Below the pieces are notes generated by a model, which saw only the letters and a list, made by a program, of their open reading frames with translations, was not told the origin of the DNA and searched no databases. From contig NZ_SNXO01000016.1 in NCBI RefSeq assembly GCF_004362975.1, positions 1 through 46,805 on the forward strand: a stretch of 46,805 nt of DNA. Direction: 5' to 3'. Shown here piece after piece: positions 1-6,996 of this stretch (positions are counted from its first letter, which is position 1; each line of letters begins with the position of its first letter). The position numbers were made by a program, and so were the translations under genes. Source of the DNA: Aminicella lysinilytica (GTDB taxonomy: Bacteria; Bacillota; Clostridia; Peptostreptococcales; Anaerovoracaceae).

Positions 1-36
1 ATTCCAGAAGAATGTAAACAAACACTGTAAGCTATA

Positions 37-67
37 ACAGGGCAGTTGCGAACTGCTCTGTTTTTTT
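37..67 (+). terminator. Rho-independent terminator at left edge
   Basis: An 11-bp stem (ACAGGGCAGTT pairing with AACTGCTCTGT, one G-T pair) closes on a GCG loop and is followed by seven T. It ends a rightward gene lying left of the window. It also shows that the in-frame codons before position 172 are not the start of the next gene. Confidence 0.85.
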
Positions 68-171
68 ACCTATGTGCCTATGTTTTGATGCTTACCCGAA
101 TAAGCGGTTTTGGGAGAAAACATGTCTGTCGAGAATTTCAATCGACAGCGATTTTATGGAAGGAAAGGTAC

Positions 172-966
172 ATGGACATCATAAAAACTATAAATGTAGA
201 ATTAGAGGACGAGAAGATATTTCTCAGTGACTTTAATAGGGATTTGAAGACCGCTCCACAGGGAATGCTGAAGACTAATATGAAAAACGGCCGGCCTTAT
301 TATTCTCAACGGTTTCCCGGTGGAAGACCGCCCACTTATCTCGGCAAGAAAGACGTTGATAAGATCAACGCCCTGAAAGCCAAGCGGTTTTGTCAGGAGG
401 CCGTTAAGGTTTTTGAGAACAATATACCTATATTAGAACAGGCCGTCAAGGGACTTCAGCCTTATACGCCTGATGATATCATCGCCAGAATGCCGGCCGG
501 CCTGACCACTTTCCCCGATGAATGCTACAACGCTTTGGACCTGCTCAATGCTAAGCATTGGGAGAAAACGCCCTATGAGGTTTCCCATGATTATCCCCAG
601 GACCTGATACATCGAACGCGCAAGGGCGATATAGTCAGATCAAAAAACGAAGTCAACATATGCGATGCTTTGTTGTATTACGGCATTCCCTATCACTACG
701 AACAACCCCTCAGACTTTTTGGCAGAGATGTCCACCCGGACATAGTTGCCTATTCGGAATACTACCGGCGGCTCATCTATTGGGAACACGCCGGCCTGGC
801 TTCAGATATGAGCTATGTCCACGCCAATATGCCGAAATATCTTGATTATCTTCAATCCGGCATCGTACCTTGGCGGAATCTGATAATCACCTTCGATGAT
901 GAAAAGGGCGGCCTGGATTCGAGCATTATCGACAAAATCATCCATCTGTGGTTTTTAGGTGAGTAA
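172..966 (+). CDS. Putative PD-(D/E)XK-type nuclease-like protein
   Basis: A 264-residue soluble protein. I place the start at 172 because GGAAGGAAAGG lies just upstream; the open frame further left crosses a terminator hairpin. The N-terminal two thirds are charged and helical with no motif I recognise. The C-terminal third has a pattern typical of restriction-endonuclease-fold proteins: SKNEV, a Y-x-Y-E strand, HPDIV, then YWEHAG, so the metal ligands would be E, D and E with His in the usual Lys position. Similar WEHxG proteins occur widely in Firmicutes as unassigned nuclease-like proteins. It stands alone, with a terminator before it and the gapA promoter after it, so the context gives no partner. 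Coding status is safe; the nuclease call is inference. Confidence 0.6.
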   Translation: MDIIKTINVELEDEKIFLSDFNRDLKTAPQGMLKTNMKNGRPYYSQRFPGGRPPTYLGKKDVDKINALKAKRFCQEAVKVFENNIPILEQAVKGLQPYTPDDIIARMPAGLTTFPDECYNALDLLNAKHWEKTPYEVSHDYPQDLIHRTRKGDIVRSKNEVNICDALLYYGIPYHYEQPLRLFGRDVHPDIVAYSEYYRRLIYWEHAGLASDMSYVHANMPKYLDYLQSGIVPWRNLIITFDDEKGGLDSSIIDKIIHLWFLGE

Positions 967-980
967 TTGACCGGGGCTCA

Positions 981-1008
981 TTGACTTTACACAATTAAAT
1001 GCTATTAT
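981..1008 (+). promoter_or_regulatory. gapA promoter
   Basis: TTGACT at 981-986, a 16-bp spacer, and TATTAT at 1003-1008. It gives a leader of about 115 nt before the gapA start, which contains a hairpin and a tandem repeat. Confidence 0.65.
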
Positions 1009-1017
1009 TATAGTCAA

Positions 1018-1047
1018 AGTAGTGGAACCACGATTTCCGTGGCTACT
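1018..1047 (+). promoter_or_regulatory. Hairpin at the 5' end of the gapA leader
   Basis: AGTAG (1018-1022) pairs with CTACT and CCACG pairs with CGTGG around an ATTTC loop, with a TGGAA bulge on the left arm. It would lie at the very 5' end of the gapA transcript, where such hairpins often stabilise mRNA. There is no T-tract, so it is not a terminator. Confidence 0.5.
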
Positions 1048-1109
1048 GAATTTGCAAATCTAAGCATAATAATAAGACCGAATTTGCAAATCTAAGCATA
1101 ATAATAAGA
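1048..1109 (+). repeat. Two tandem 30-bp repeats in the gapA leader
   Basis: Two identical 30-bp copies (1048-1077 and 1080-1109) are separated by CC. Each begins GAATTTGCAAATCTAAGC and ends ATAATAATAAGA. The second copy stops about 10 bp before the gapA ribosome site (AAGGAGG). Each copy contains the palindrome ATTTGCAAAT. The unit may be a regulator site or a processing element; the sequence alone does not decide. Confidence 0.9.
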
Positions 1110-1129
1110 TATAACAAGGAGGACAAACA

Positions 1130-2149
1130 ATGAGTATCAAACTTGCAATCAATGGCTTCGGCCGCATCGGCAGACTGGCTTTCCGGCTGGTATTCGGCGA
1201 TGACGAATTCGAAGTAGTAGCAATAAACGACCTGACCAGTCCGGACCTGCTGGCTTACCTTTTGAAGCACGACAGCGTTCAGGGCGGATACCACGACCAC
1301 ACGGTCGAGTACGACGACGAGTCCATCACCGTCGACGGCAAAAATATCAAGATATTCAAGGAGCCGGATCCGAAGAATCTTCCTTGGGGGAAACTGGGAG
1401 TCGACGTGGTGCTGGAATGCACGGGCTTCTTCGCATCCAAGGCAAAATCCCAGGCCCATATAGACGCAGGCGCCAAGAAAGTCCTGATTTCAGCCCCGGC
1501 GGGCAACGACCTTCCGACCGTTGTCTACGGCACCAACCATAAGACTTTGAAAAATGACGACCTGATCGTCTCCGGCGCATCATGCACCACCAACTGCCTG
1601 GCGCCTATGGCCAAGGCTTTGAACGATTATCGCGAGCTGCGCACGGGATTCATGACCACCATCCACGCATACACCGGCGACCAAATGATTCTGGATGGCC
1701 CTCAAAGAAAGGGTGATTTCAGACGTTCCAGAGGCGGCGCAATCAATATTGTCCCGACCAGTTCCGGCGCGGCTAAGGCTATCGGCCTGGTCATCCCGGA
1801 GCTTGACGGCAAGCTCATCGGTTCCGCCCAGCGCGTGCCTGTAGCCAGCGGTTCCATCACGATCCTCGACGCGACTCTGAAGGATATGACCGACACAGTC
1901 ACCGTCGACGGCATCAACGAAATGATGAAAAACGAGGCGACAGAATCCTTCGGATACACGGAGGAGCAGATCGTATCCAGCGATGTCATCGGCATGCATT
2001 ACGGCTCACTTTTTGACGCCACCCAGACCCTCGCCCAGCAGTGCGGCACGCACATTTACGAGGTCAGAGTCGTGTCATGGTACGACAACGAAATGAGCTA
2101 CACGGCGCAGCTGATCCGCACGCTGAAATACATGGCCAACATGGCGTAA
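1130..2149 (+). CDS. gapA: Glyceraldehyde-3-phosphate dehydrogenase
   Basis: A 339-residue cytoplasmic type I GAPDH, which oxidises and phosphorylates glyceraldehyde-3-phosphate to 1,3-bisphosphoglycerate with NAD+. The Rossmann motif NGFGRIGR is at the N-terminus, followed by an Asn-Asp (VVAINDL) that favours NAD over NADP. The catalytic motif SGASCTTNC places the active-site Cys at residue 152. The C-terminal WYDNEMSY is canonical and the length is normal. AAGGAGG lies just upstream of the start. It is not followed by pgk or tpi; the gene is monocistronic between its own promoter and terminator, suggesting independent control, perhaps through the repeated leader. Confidence 0.97.
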   Translation: MSIKLAINGFGRIGRLAFRLVFGDDEFEVVAINDLTSPDLLAYLLKHDSVQGGYHDHTVEYDDESITVDGKNIKIFKEPDPKNLPWGKLGVDVVLECTGFFASKAKSQAHIDAGAKKVLISAPAGNDLPTVVYGTNHKTLKNDDLIVSGASCTTNCLAPMAKALNDYRELRTGFMTTIHAYTGDQMILDGPQRKGDFRRSRGGAINIVPTSSGAAKAIGLVIPELDGKLIGSAQRVPVASGSITILDATLKDMTDTVTVDGINEMMKNEATESFGYTEEQIVSSDVIGMHYGSLFDATQTLAQQCGTHIYEVRVVSWYDNEMSYTAQLIRTLKYMANMA

Positions 2150-2230
2150 GCGCAAACGCGGGAGCATCGGCATTAGCGCAAGCACACCCGCGTAAGCGCA
2201 AACAAATCGGCGCGAGCGCAACTGGCGCAA
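2144..2230 (+). repeat. GCGCAA-rich degenerate repeats after gapA
   Basis: GCGCAA occurs five times, starting at 2150, 2176, 2196, 2216 and 2225. A 14-bp direct repeat, GCGTAAGCGCAAAC, appears at 2144 (overlapping the gapA stop codon) and again at 2190. It lies between the stop codon and the terminator. It looks like a small tandem duplication of the 3' end that has decayed. Confidence 0.7.
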
Positions 2231-2250
2231 GCCTTTTGTACAAAAATAAT

Positions 2251-2283
2251 CCCGGCGGAGTTTTTCCGTCGGGGTTTTGTTTT
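2251..2283. terminator. Bidirectional terminator between gapA and rrf2
   Basis: The stem CCCGGCGGA / TCCGTCGGG (one G-T pair) is followed by TTTTGTTTT on the + strand and by a T-rich ATTATTTTTG on the - strand. It can end both gapA and the convergent Rrf2 gene, whose stop codon lies at its right edge. Confidence 0.85.
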
Positions 2284-2719
2284 ATATGCTGTAGTCATCA
2301 CCTGCGCTGCCGCGGTCGGCCAGGTCGGCCACAGTGTAACTGTCGAAGAATTCATTTGTCATGGCGTAAAATTTCTGCCACATGGGCAAAGTCTTGCAAG
2401 CTGCTGCTCTCGGGCAGGTGTTATGGGTCCCGTCCAGGCAGGTGACCGGCGCCAGGTCGCCTTCTATGAGGCGAAGGACGTCGCCGACTTTATAGTTTTC
2501 AGCCGGCTTAGCCAGCTTGTAGCCGCCGCCTTTACCACGGTGACCTATGAGCAGGCCGGCTTTGGAGAAAACTACTATTATTGATTCAAGGTATTTTTCT
2601 GAAATGTCCTGACGTGCGGCGATTTCCTTCAATGGAACAAATTCTCCGCTGTTGTGTTCTGCCAGGTCTATCAGTACGCGCAGGGCGTAACGGCCTTTAG
2701 TGGATATTTTCATTGACAT
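2282..2719 (-). CDS. Rrf2 family transcriptional regulator with three Cys
   Basis: A 145-residue DNA-binding protein beginning MSMKISTKGRYAL, with the Rrf2 winged-helix signature (IAARQDISEKYLE, then GKGGGYKLAKP). Residues around 95-110 read CLDGTHNTCPRAAACK: three cysteines, spaced close to those that hold the Fe-S cluster of IscR-type members, so it may sense iron-sulfur status or redox. AGAGAGG upstream of the first ATG supports this start. Its promoter is clear and has a dyad over the -35 box, consistent with self-repression. The neighbours are gapA and a secreted protein, with no isc or suf genes or cysteine genes nearby, so the target cannot be read from context. Confidence 0.9.
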   Translation of the reverse strand: MSMKISTKGRYALRVLIDLAEHNSGEFVPLKEIAARQDISEKYLESIIVVFSKAGLLIGHRGKGGGYKLAKPAENYKVGDVLRLIEGDLAPVTCLDGTHNTCPRAAACKTLPMWQKFYAMTNEFFDSYTVADLADRGSAGDDYSI

Positions 2720-2749
2720 GTTGATTTCCTCTCTTCTTATTCTTACGGT

Positions 2750-2794
2750 ATTATATCACTTCCCGAGAGATTAAGCAACCAACATGGTAGGTTG
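2750..2794 (-). promoter_or_regulatory. rrf2 promoter with dyad over the -35 box
   Basis: TATAAT (2750-2755) and TTGCTT (2773-2778) on the - strand, 17-bp spacer. The inverted repeat CAACC-N9-GGTTG (2776-2794) overlaps the -35 box, and two inner base pairs extend the symmetry. Position and symmetry suggest an autoregulatory operator. Confidence 0.6.
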
Positions 2795-2908
2795 ATCGGC
2801 CTATGAGGCGATCTTGGTTGAAAGAAGCCTGGATTTTGGCTTTACTAGTCGAGTCCTGAACATAATCGCAATGCATATCGATGTCGCCGCCGATTCCGCG
2901 AACCGTGC

Positions 2909-2936
2909 AAAAGGACCGCTGCCATGGCAGCGGTCC
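2909..2936 (-). terminator. Terminator of the beta-helix gene
   Basis: A perfect 24-bp palindrome (2913-2936, centred on CCATGG) is followed on the - strand by TTTT. It lies 32 bp after the stop codon of the secreted beta-helix gene. The remaining 2720-2908 stretch shows only the rrf2 promoter region. Confidence 0.85.
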
Positions 2937-2968
2937 CTTCGTAAGAATTGAGTTGAGTTTGTTTAATT

Positions 2969-5074
2969 TTACAGCTTTTTAACTGTGATCTTTCCTGTGT
3001 AAGTTTTGCCGGCCTTAACCTTAGTAAGTTTGCCGTTTACATAAACTTTACCCTGGAGTTTAGCTTTGGATCCTACGTTCAGTGAAGTAACGATGGATGT
3101 TCCTGTTACCTTCCAAACTGCGTTTCCTGTAAGTTTAACTGTAACATTGTTAGCCTTGTTGTAGTAAGCCTTATTTACAACGTGTCCGAACTGATAATAT
3201 TTACCCTGCGGTATATATCTGTTCTGAGTCTTGCCGCCATCTGTGCTGTGCTTGATGCTTGTAGCACTGATCTTACCTGTGATCTTGGCGCCGCTCTTCA
3301 GATTAACTGTCAGAGTCTCAGCCTGCTGCTGATATCCAGAACCGTTATAGATATTGCCCTTCAGAGTTGAATTGCTGACTGAGATGCTTGACTTGGTGTT
3401 CTTGCTTCCGTCTCCATTGCTGTAGACCTGACCATTCTCACCGGCCCAGCCTTTCTTCTCTGAGAAGTACTTACGTGCAAATGTCATTCCTTCACCTTCA
3501 GGATCAGTTGCCGCACTGTCTTCGTTATCCATTACCTGCATGATAACTCCGTTCTTGGAATTGATCTTGGATTTGTCGGTGATATTGATGCTGGCTGTTC
3601 CTGATTTAACCAGGAATGCTGCGTTTCCAGTATTGAATGTAGTTCCATCTTTCAGGTTGACTGTGCCGCCGCCCCAGATGTCTACGCCGAAGTTCTCGGA
3701 ATTGACTGTGGATTTCTTATTCTTACCGGTTGTTGAACTTACAACTGTATCATACTTCTTAGTAGTTGTGTTGTACTTGTAAGTCTTGATTGTTCCCTTG
3801 GAAGCTGCGTAGTTCAGTACGTTCTCGCCGTTAGCGCAGATAGTTCCATAAGTGGATACGTTGAATGTAGTGCCGTAGAAGTTCTCAAGTGCTGAACCTA
3901 TGGCATATGTGCCGTAGCCGCTGTCTTCTGTAAGATTGTTTCCTGAGAGATCCATGTTTACTGTAGAATCTACTGTTGTCAGGTTTACATTGCTGCATCC
4001 GTCTGTTGACAGAACGCCCCACTTAGTAGCATATGCTGTAGTGTTGTATACTGACATTGTTGAAGCAGTACCAAGAAGGTTAGTCGTTCTTGCATTTCCA
4101 ACGATTCCAAGAACCCAAGGTGGCTCTACCATTAATTCCGTATTAGCACTGTTTTCATATCCGGAATAAGTTGTTCCGCCGTCTGCTGCCAAATCAGAAT
4201 TCTTGATGATAGTATCTGATCCGTCGTCGCCTTCAACTGCGCAACGAGCTACGCCTGTTGTATGGATGTCTGCGTTGTCGATGATCGTCTTAGCATTGTC
4301 ATATGTTGAGATAGCCGCGCCCCAGCCGCTGAAGTCGCAAACTGTTCCGTTACCATCGCTCTTACCGAGAAGATTGATCGTTGCATTGTTGATCTTAGCT
4401 ACTGTCTGCTTAGCTGAATCTGTTCCCTGGATAACCAGTGGATTCAGGTTGTCGCTGTATGAATTTACTTCCAGACCGTCTACTGTTGTAGTATTGTCTG
4501 ATGTAGTAACTGTTCCGCCTACTACATCTTTGCCCAGTGAAAGAGTGCTGCCTGTGATACCGCTCTTGATAGCTGATGTATCTCCGTCTACTCCACCGTT
4601 GGTGATGTAATAACCGATACGGAACTTAGCTGTTCCAACCTTATTGGTGTTGCTGCCAAATACTGTAGTCTTGTCAGGTTTGAAGTACTGATTGTACACC
4701 TTAAGGGACTTAGTAGCTCCGCCCATTCCCGGTGGCATTCCGCCGCCACCGCCGCTTGATGCGCTGGCTGAGATCTTCTGAGCTCTTGCGTATGTTACTT
4801 CGCTTGAGCCATACATAAATGTCATGCCACTGTCGTAGCTTACGGATGTACCGTCATCCAAAGCTATCGTTGCAGGATCTGTGCTGGTATCTATCGATTT
4901 AACCACTGCGCCACCTGCAGGTACTACTGCTGTATCAGCAGCATAAACGCTTGAGGTGCTGGTGTTCTGTCCGCCTAAATATGAAAGACTTGGCATTCCA
5001 AAACCAACTACCATTACCACTGCTAAAGCGACAACAACTGCCTCTTTGCATATAGTCTTTAATTTACCATTCAT
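2969..5074 (-). CDS. Secreted right-handed beta-helix protein
   Basis: A 701-residue exported protein. I choose the start MNGKLKTICKEAV because GAGGAG sits 7 bp upstream; an in-frame ATG seven codons earlier lacks this. The N-terminus is a signal peptide (Lys-rich, then a Val/Ala-rich core, possible cleavage after VYA before ADT). A Gly/Pro hinge (GGGGGMPPGMGG) near residue 100 leads into a long Asn/Thr/Ser/Gly-rich body with repeating short strands of the type 'ADIHTTGVARCAVEGDDGS', typical of parallel beta-helix adhesins or polysaccharide-binding proteins. The C-terminus ends in KVKAGKTYTGKITVKKL with no LPXTG anchor, S-layer domain or transmembrane tail. No catalytic residues of pectate lyases are evident. 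A cell-surface or matrix role is inference. Confidence 0.75.
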   Translation of the reverse strand: MNGKLKTICKEAVVVALAVVMVVGFGMPSLSYLGGQNTSTSSVYAADTAVVPAGGAVVKSIDTSTDPATIALDDGTSVSYDSGMTFMYGSSEVTYARAQKISASASSGGGGGMPPGMGGATKSLKVYNQYFKPDKTTVFGSNTNKVGTAKFRIGYYITNGGVDGDTSAIKSGITGSTLSLGKDVVGGTVTTSDNTTTVDGLEVNSYSDNLNPLVIQGTDSAKQTVAKINNATINLLGKSDGNGTVCDFSGWGAAISTYDNAKTIIDNADIHTTGVARCAVEGDDGSDTIIKNSDLAADGGTTYSGYENSANTELMVEPPWVLGIVGNARTTNLLGTASTMSVYNTTAYATKWGVLSTDGCSNVNLTTVDSTVNMDLSGNNLTEDSGYGTYAIGSALENFYGTTFNVSTYGTICANGENVLNYAASKGTIKTYKYNTTTKKYDTVVSSTTGKNKKSTVNSENFGVDIWGGGTVNLKDGTTFNTGNAAFLVKSGTASINITDKSKINSKNGVIMQVMDNEDSAATDPEGEGMTFARKYFSEKKGWAGENGQVYSNGDGSKNTKSSISVSNSTLKGNIYNGSGYQQQAETLTVNLKSGAKITGKISATSIKHSTDGGKTQNRYIPQGKYYQFGHVVNKAYYNKANNVTVKLTGNAVWKVTGTSIVTSLNVGSKAKLQGKVYVNGKLTKVKAGKTYTGKITVKKL

Positions 5075-5451
5075 TGAAAGTCTCCTCTCATCCAATTGCT
5101 CATAATTGCAAATCTACCGAAAAAATAGAAGTATTCCTAATGATCTGCAAAGTTTACCTACCTGCTTGACGTTCAGAATACTCCTCCTTCCTTCATTTAC
5201 GTAACAGGATTCCAATAGCTAATAAACACTCTACACACAGTTTACTTCATGAGTAATTGTCAGTAAAATTCCAAATTTAAGATAATAATTATAACCAAAA
5301 TTGCATAGGTCTGAATTTTCAAAAATTTTAGCATGCTAAAAGCAAGCAATCTTAATGGGTTGGGTTAATTACCTACTAAGACGCTTGCTTTTTATAAAAA
5401 TCTCGATTCAAATAAATTTTCAGGAAAAAATTTTATGGCACCGTATATGCA
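5075..5451. other. Gene-free interval upstream of the beta-helix gene
   Basis: An AT-rich stretch of about 375 bp serving as the leader and promoter region of the leftward beta-helix gene; I could not pick a convincing -35/-10 pair. AATTGCAAATCTA at 5105-5117 shares TTGCAAATCTA with the gapA leader repeats. A G-rich patch resembling a ribosome site (minus-strand AAGGAGGAG near 5187) has no usable start codon after it. The right end holds the large hairpin described separately. No small gene is seen. Confidence 0.5.
5338..5393. terminator. Long extended hairpin after the purC operon
   Basis: AAAAGCAAGC (5338-5347) pairs with GCTTGCTTTT (5383-5392). Inside, TCTTA pairs with TAAGA and GGT with ACC, giving a long interrupted stem. 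T-tracts flank it on both strands. It sits about 60 bp after the stop of the gene at 5452 and is best read as its terminator, though it is longer than the others here. Confidence 0.65.
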
Positions 5452-5946
5452 TTATTTGACTTTGAACATATATGGGTCCATACCCCAGTATTCTTCCATT
5501 TTGCACTTGATGTATTCTGTGGATTCGAACTCGGCTATGCCGAAGTAATGATGCTTCTTATCGTCGTTTTCCGAAATCAGCGACAGGGCCGCGTAAACGC
5601 AGAAAGCGAAGAACAGCTTGTCCTTATACTCCAGCCTGCCTTTTGTTGCAGGAAGCTCCTCCAGCAAGACATACTGCCCTTTTATCTTGTCATGGCTGGT
5701 CACGTAGTTGTCATCGTCAGCCACCAGATCCTTCAGGCTGGCAAAAGCCGATACCTGCTGTGACAGCTCGAGCTTGCTCTCTGTCAGCTCGTCTATAACG
5801 TCGAACATCCTGATATAATCCACGACTTCATCATCGTAATAAGGCACCTGGAACTGGTCCAGCAAGCGGCACATTTCCTCGTATTTGCCGGGATCCACAG
5901 TTTCCTCTTCAGTTATTTCTTCTTTACCTGATTCATAATTATCCAT
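5452..5946 (-). CDS. Hypothetical acidic protein, purC partner
   Basis: A 164-residue soluble acidic protein I do not recognise. The first 20 residues are Glu-rich (KEEITEEETVDPGKYEE). There is no signal peptide or membrane segment and no obvious catalytic motif; the C-terminus ends in MDPYMFKVK. The start lies 4 bp after the purC stop, and its ribosome site (GAGGAG) lies inside the last purC codons, so the two are translated from one mRNA. A purine-biosynthesis link is possible only by position. Confidence 0.75.
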   Translation of the reverse strand: MDNYESGKEEITEEETVDPGKYEEMCRLLDQFQVPYYDDEVVDYIRMFDVIDELTESKLELSQQVSAFASLKDLVADDDNYVTSHDKIKGQYVLLEELPATKGRLEYKDKLFFAFCVYAALSLISENDDKKHHYFGIAEFESTEYIKCKMEEYWGMDPYMFKVK

Positions 5947-5950
5947 GTTG

Positions 5951-6823
5951 CTATTTAAACTCCTCGCCTGTCAGAAGCTGATATGCTTCCTTATACTTGC
6001 CTATGGTCTTGTCTATAATGTCCTGCGGTAGCAGATAATCGCTGTCAGGGTTGGCCTTCAGCCAGTTCCTGACGAACTGCTTGTCATAGGACGGCTGTCC
6101 CTGGCCCGGAGCGTAGCCCTTCAGCGGCCAGAATCTGGAGCTGTCCGGCGTGAGCATCTCGTCGCCGAGGATCACATTGCCGGCAGGATCCAGTCCGAAC
6201 TCGAACTTGGTATCTGCTATAATAATATCCCTGGACAAAGCATACTCTGCGCATTTCTTATACAAAGCGATGGTGTAGTCTCTGATTTTAGTGGCGTACT
6301 CTTTCCCCTTGCCCGGGTAGATCTTCTCTATGACATCGATGCTTTCTTCATAGGAAATGTTCTCGTCGTGATCGCCGATGTCTGCCTTGGTGCTCGGTGT
6401 AAATATAGGCTCAGGCAGTTTGGCGCTTTCCTGAAGGCCTGCAGGCAGCTGTATGCCGCAGACTTTACCTGTCTCCTTGTAGCTTTCCCAGCCGCTTCCT
6501 GTAATGTAACCGCGGACGATGCATTCAACAGGCAGCATCTCAAGTTTCTGGCACTTCATGCTGTTGCCGTCGAATTTCTCCTGTCTGAAAAACTCAGGCA
6601 TGTCGTTGACGTCTACTGAAAGCATGTGATTCGGAACTATGTCCTTGGTGAAATCGAACCAGAATTTCGACATCTGAGTCAGGATGGCTCCCTTGTCTGT
6701 TATCTGGTTTTTCAATATATGGTCAAAGGCGGAGATTCTATCGGTAGCAACCATTATGAGGCTGTCGCCATTGTCATAGATCTCACGGACTTTTCCTTCT
6801 TTTACAGGTTTAAATTCTTCCAT
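5951..6823 (-). CDS. purC: SAICAR synthase
   Basis: Phosphoribosylaminoimidazole-succinocarboxamide synthase, 290 residues, which joins CAIR and aspartate with ATP in purine biosynthesis. Typical motifs are visible: KEGKVREIYDNGDSLIMVATDRISAFD at the N-terminus, ECIVRGYITGSGWESY near residue 105, STKADIGDHDENIS, and IIADTKFEFG followed by the GDEMLTPDSSRFW active-site stretch. The length is that of the longer bacterial/yeast-like class. I move the start to the ATG at 6823 because GGAGG precedes it by 7 bp. Its promoter probably uses an extended -10, TGCTAAAAT (6862-6867 region, minus strand). No other pur genes are adjacent and no purine riboswitch is visible in the short leader. Confidence 0.95.
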   Translation of the reverse strand: MEEFKPVKEGKVREIYDNGDSLIMVATDRISAFDHILKNQITDKGAILTQMSKFWFDFTKDIVPNHMLSVDVNDMPEFFRQEKFDGNSMKCQKLEMLPVECIVRGYITGSGWESYKETGKVCGIQLPAGLQESAKLPEPIFTPSTKADIGDHDENISYEESIDVIEKIYPGKGKEYATKIRDYTIALYKKCAEYALSRDIIIADTKFEFGLDPAGNVILGDEMLTPDSSRFWPLKGYAPGQGQPSYDKQFVRNWLKANPDSDYLLPQDIIDKTIGKYKEAYQLLTGEEFK

Positions 6824-6924
6824 TTTATCGACCTCCATAATCTATTTTTACGATACATTACATTTTAGCATTGAATGGCCTAATTTACCACATATTTTTG
6901 AATAAATGATTTTCTGAAAATCTA

Positions 6925-6952
6925 TTGACTTTATTTTTAAATGTTGTACAAT
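6925..6952 (+). promoter_or_regulatory. ktrB promoter
   Basis: TTGACT (6925-6930), 16-bp spacer, TACAAT (6947-6952). It is divergent from purC. The leader is only about 40 nt, too short for a c-di-AMP riboswitch. Confidence 0.7.
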
Positions 6953-6996
6953 CATAATTCGTTTAATGGTTAGTTTTTGGAGGAAAATAGAAGATA

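Noticed and set aside
46-171. Open frame extending the first gene to position 46
   Set aside because: It crosses a terminator hairpin, and a better start with a ribosome site lies at 172.
4203-4610. Open frame on the + strand opposite the beta-helix gene
   Set aside because: Shadow of the repetitive secreted gene; no ribosome site.
6839-6924. Purine riboswitch upstream of purC
   Set aside because: The leader is too short and no aptamer core is visible.
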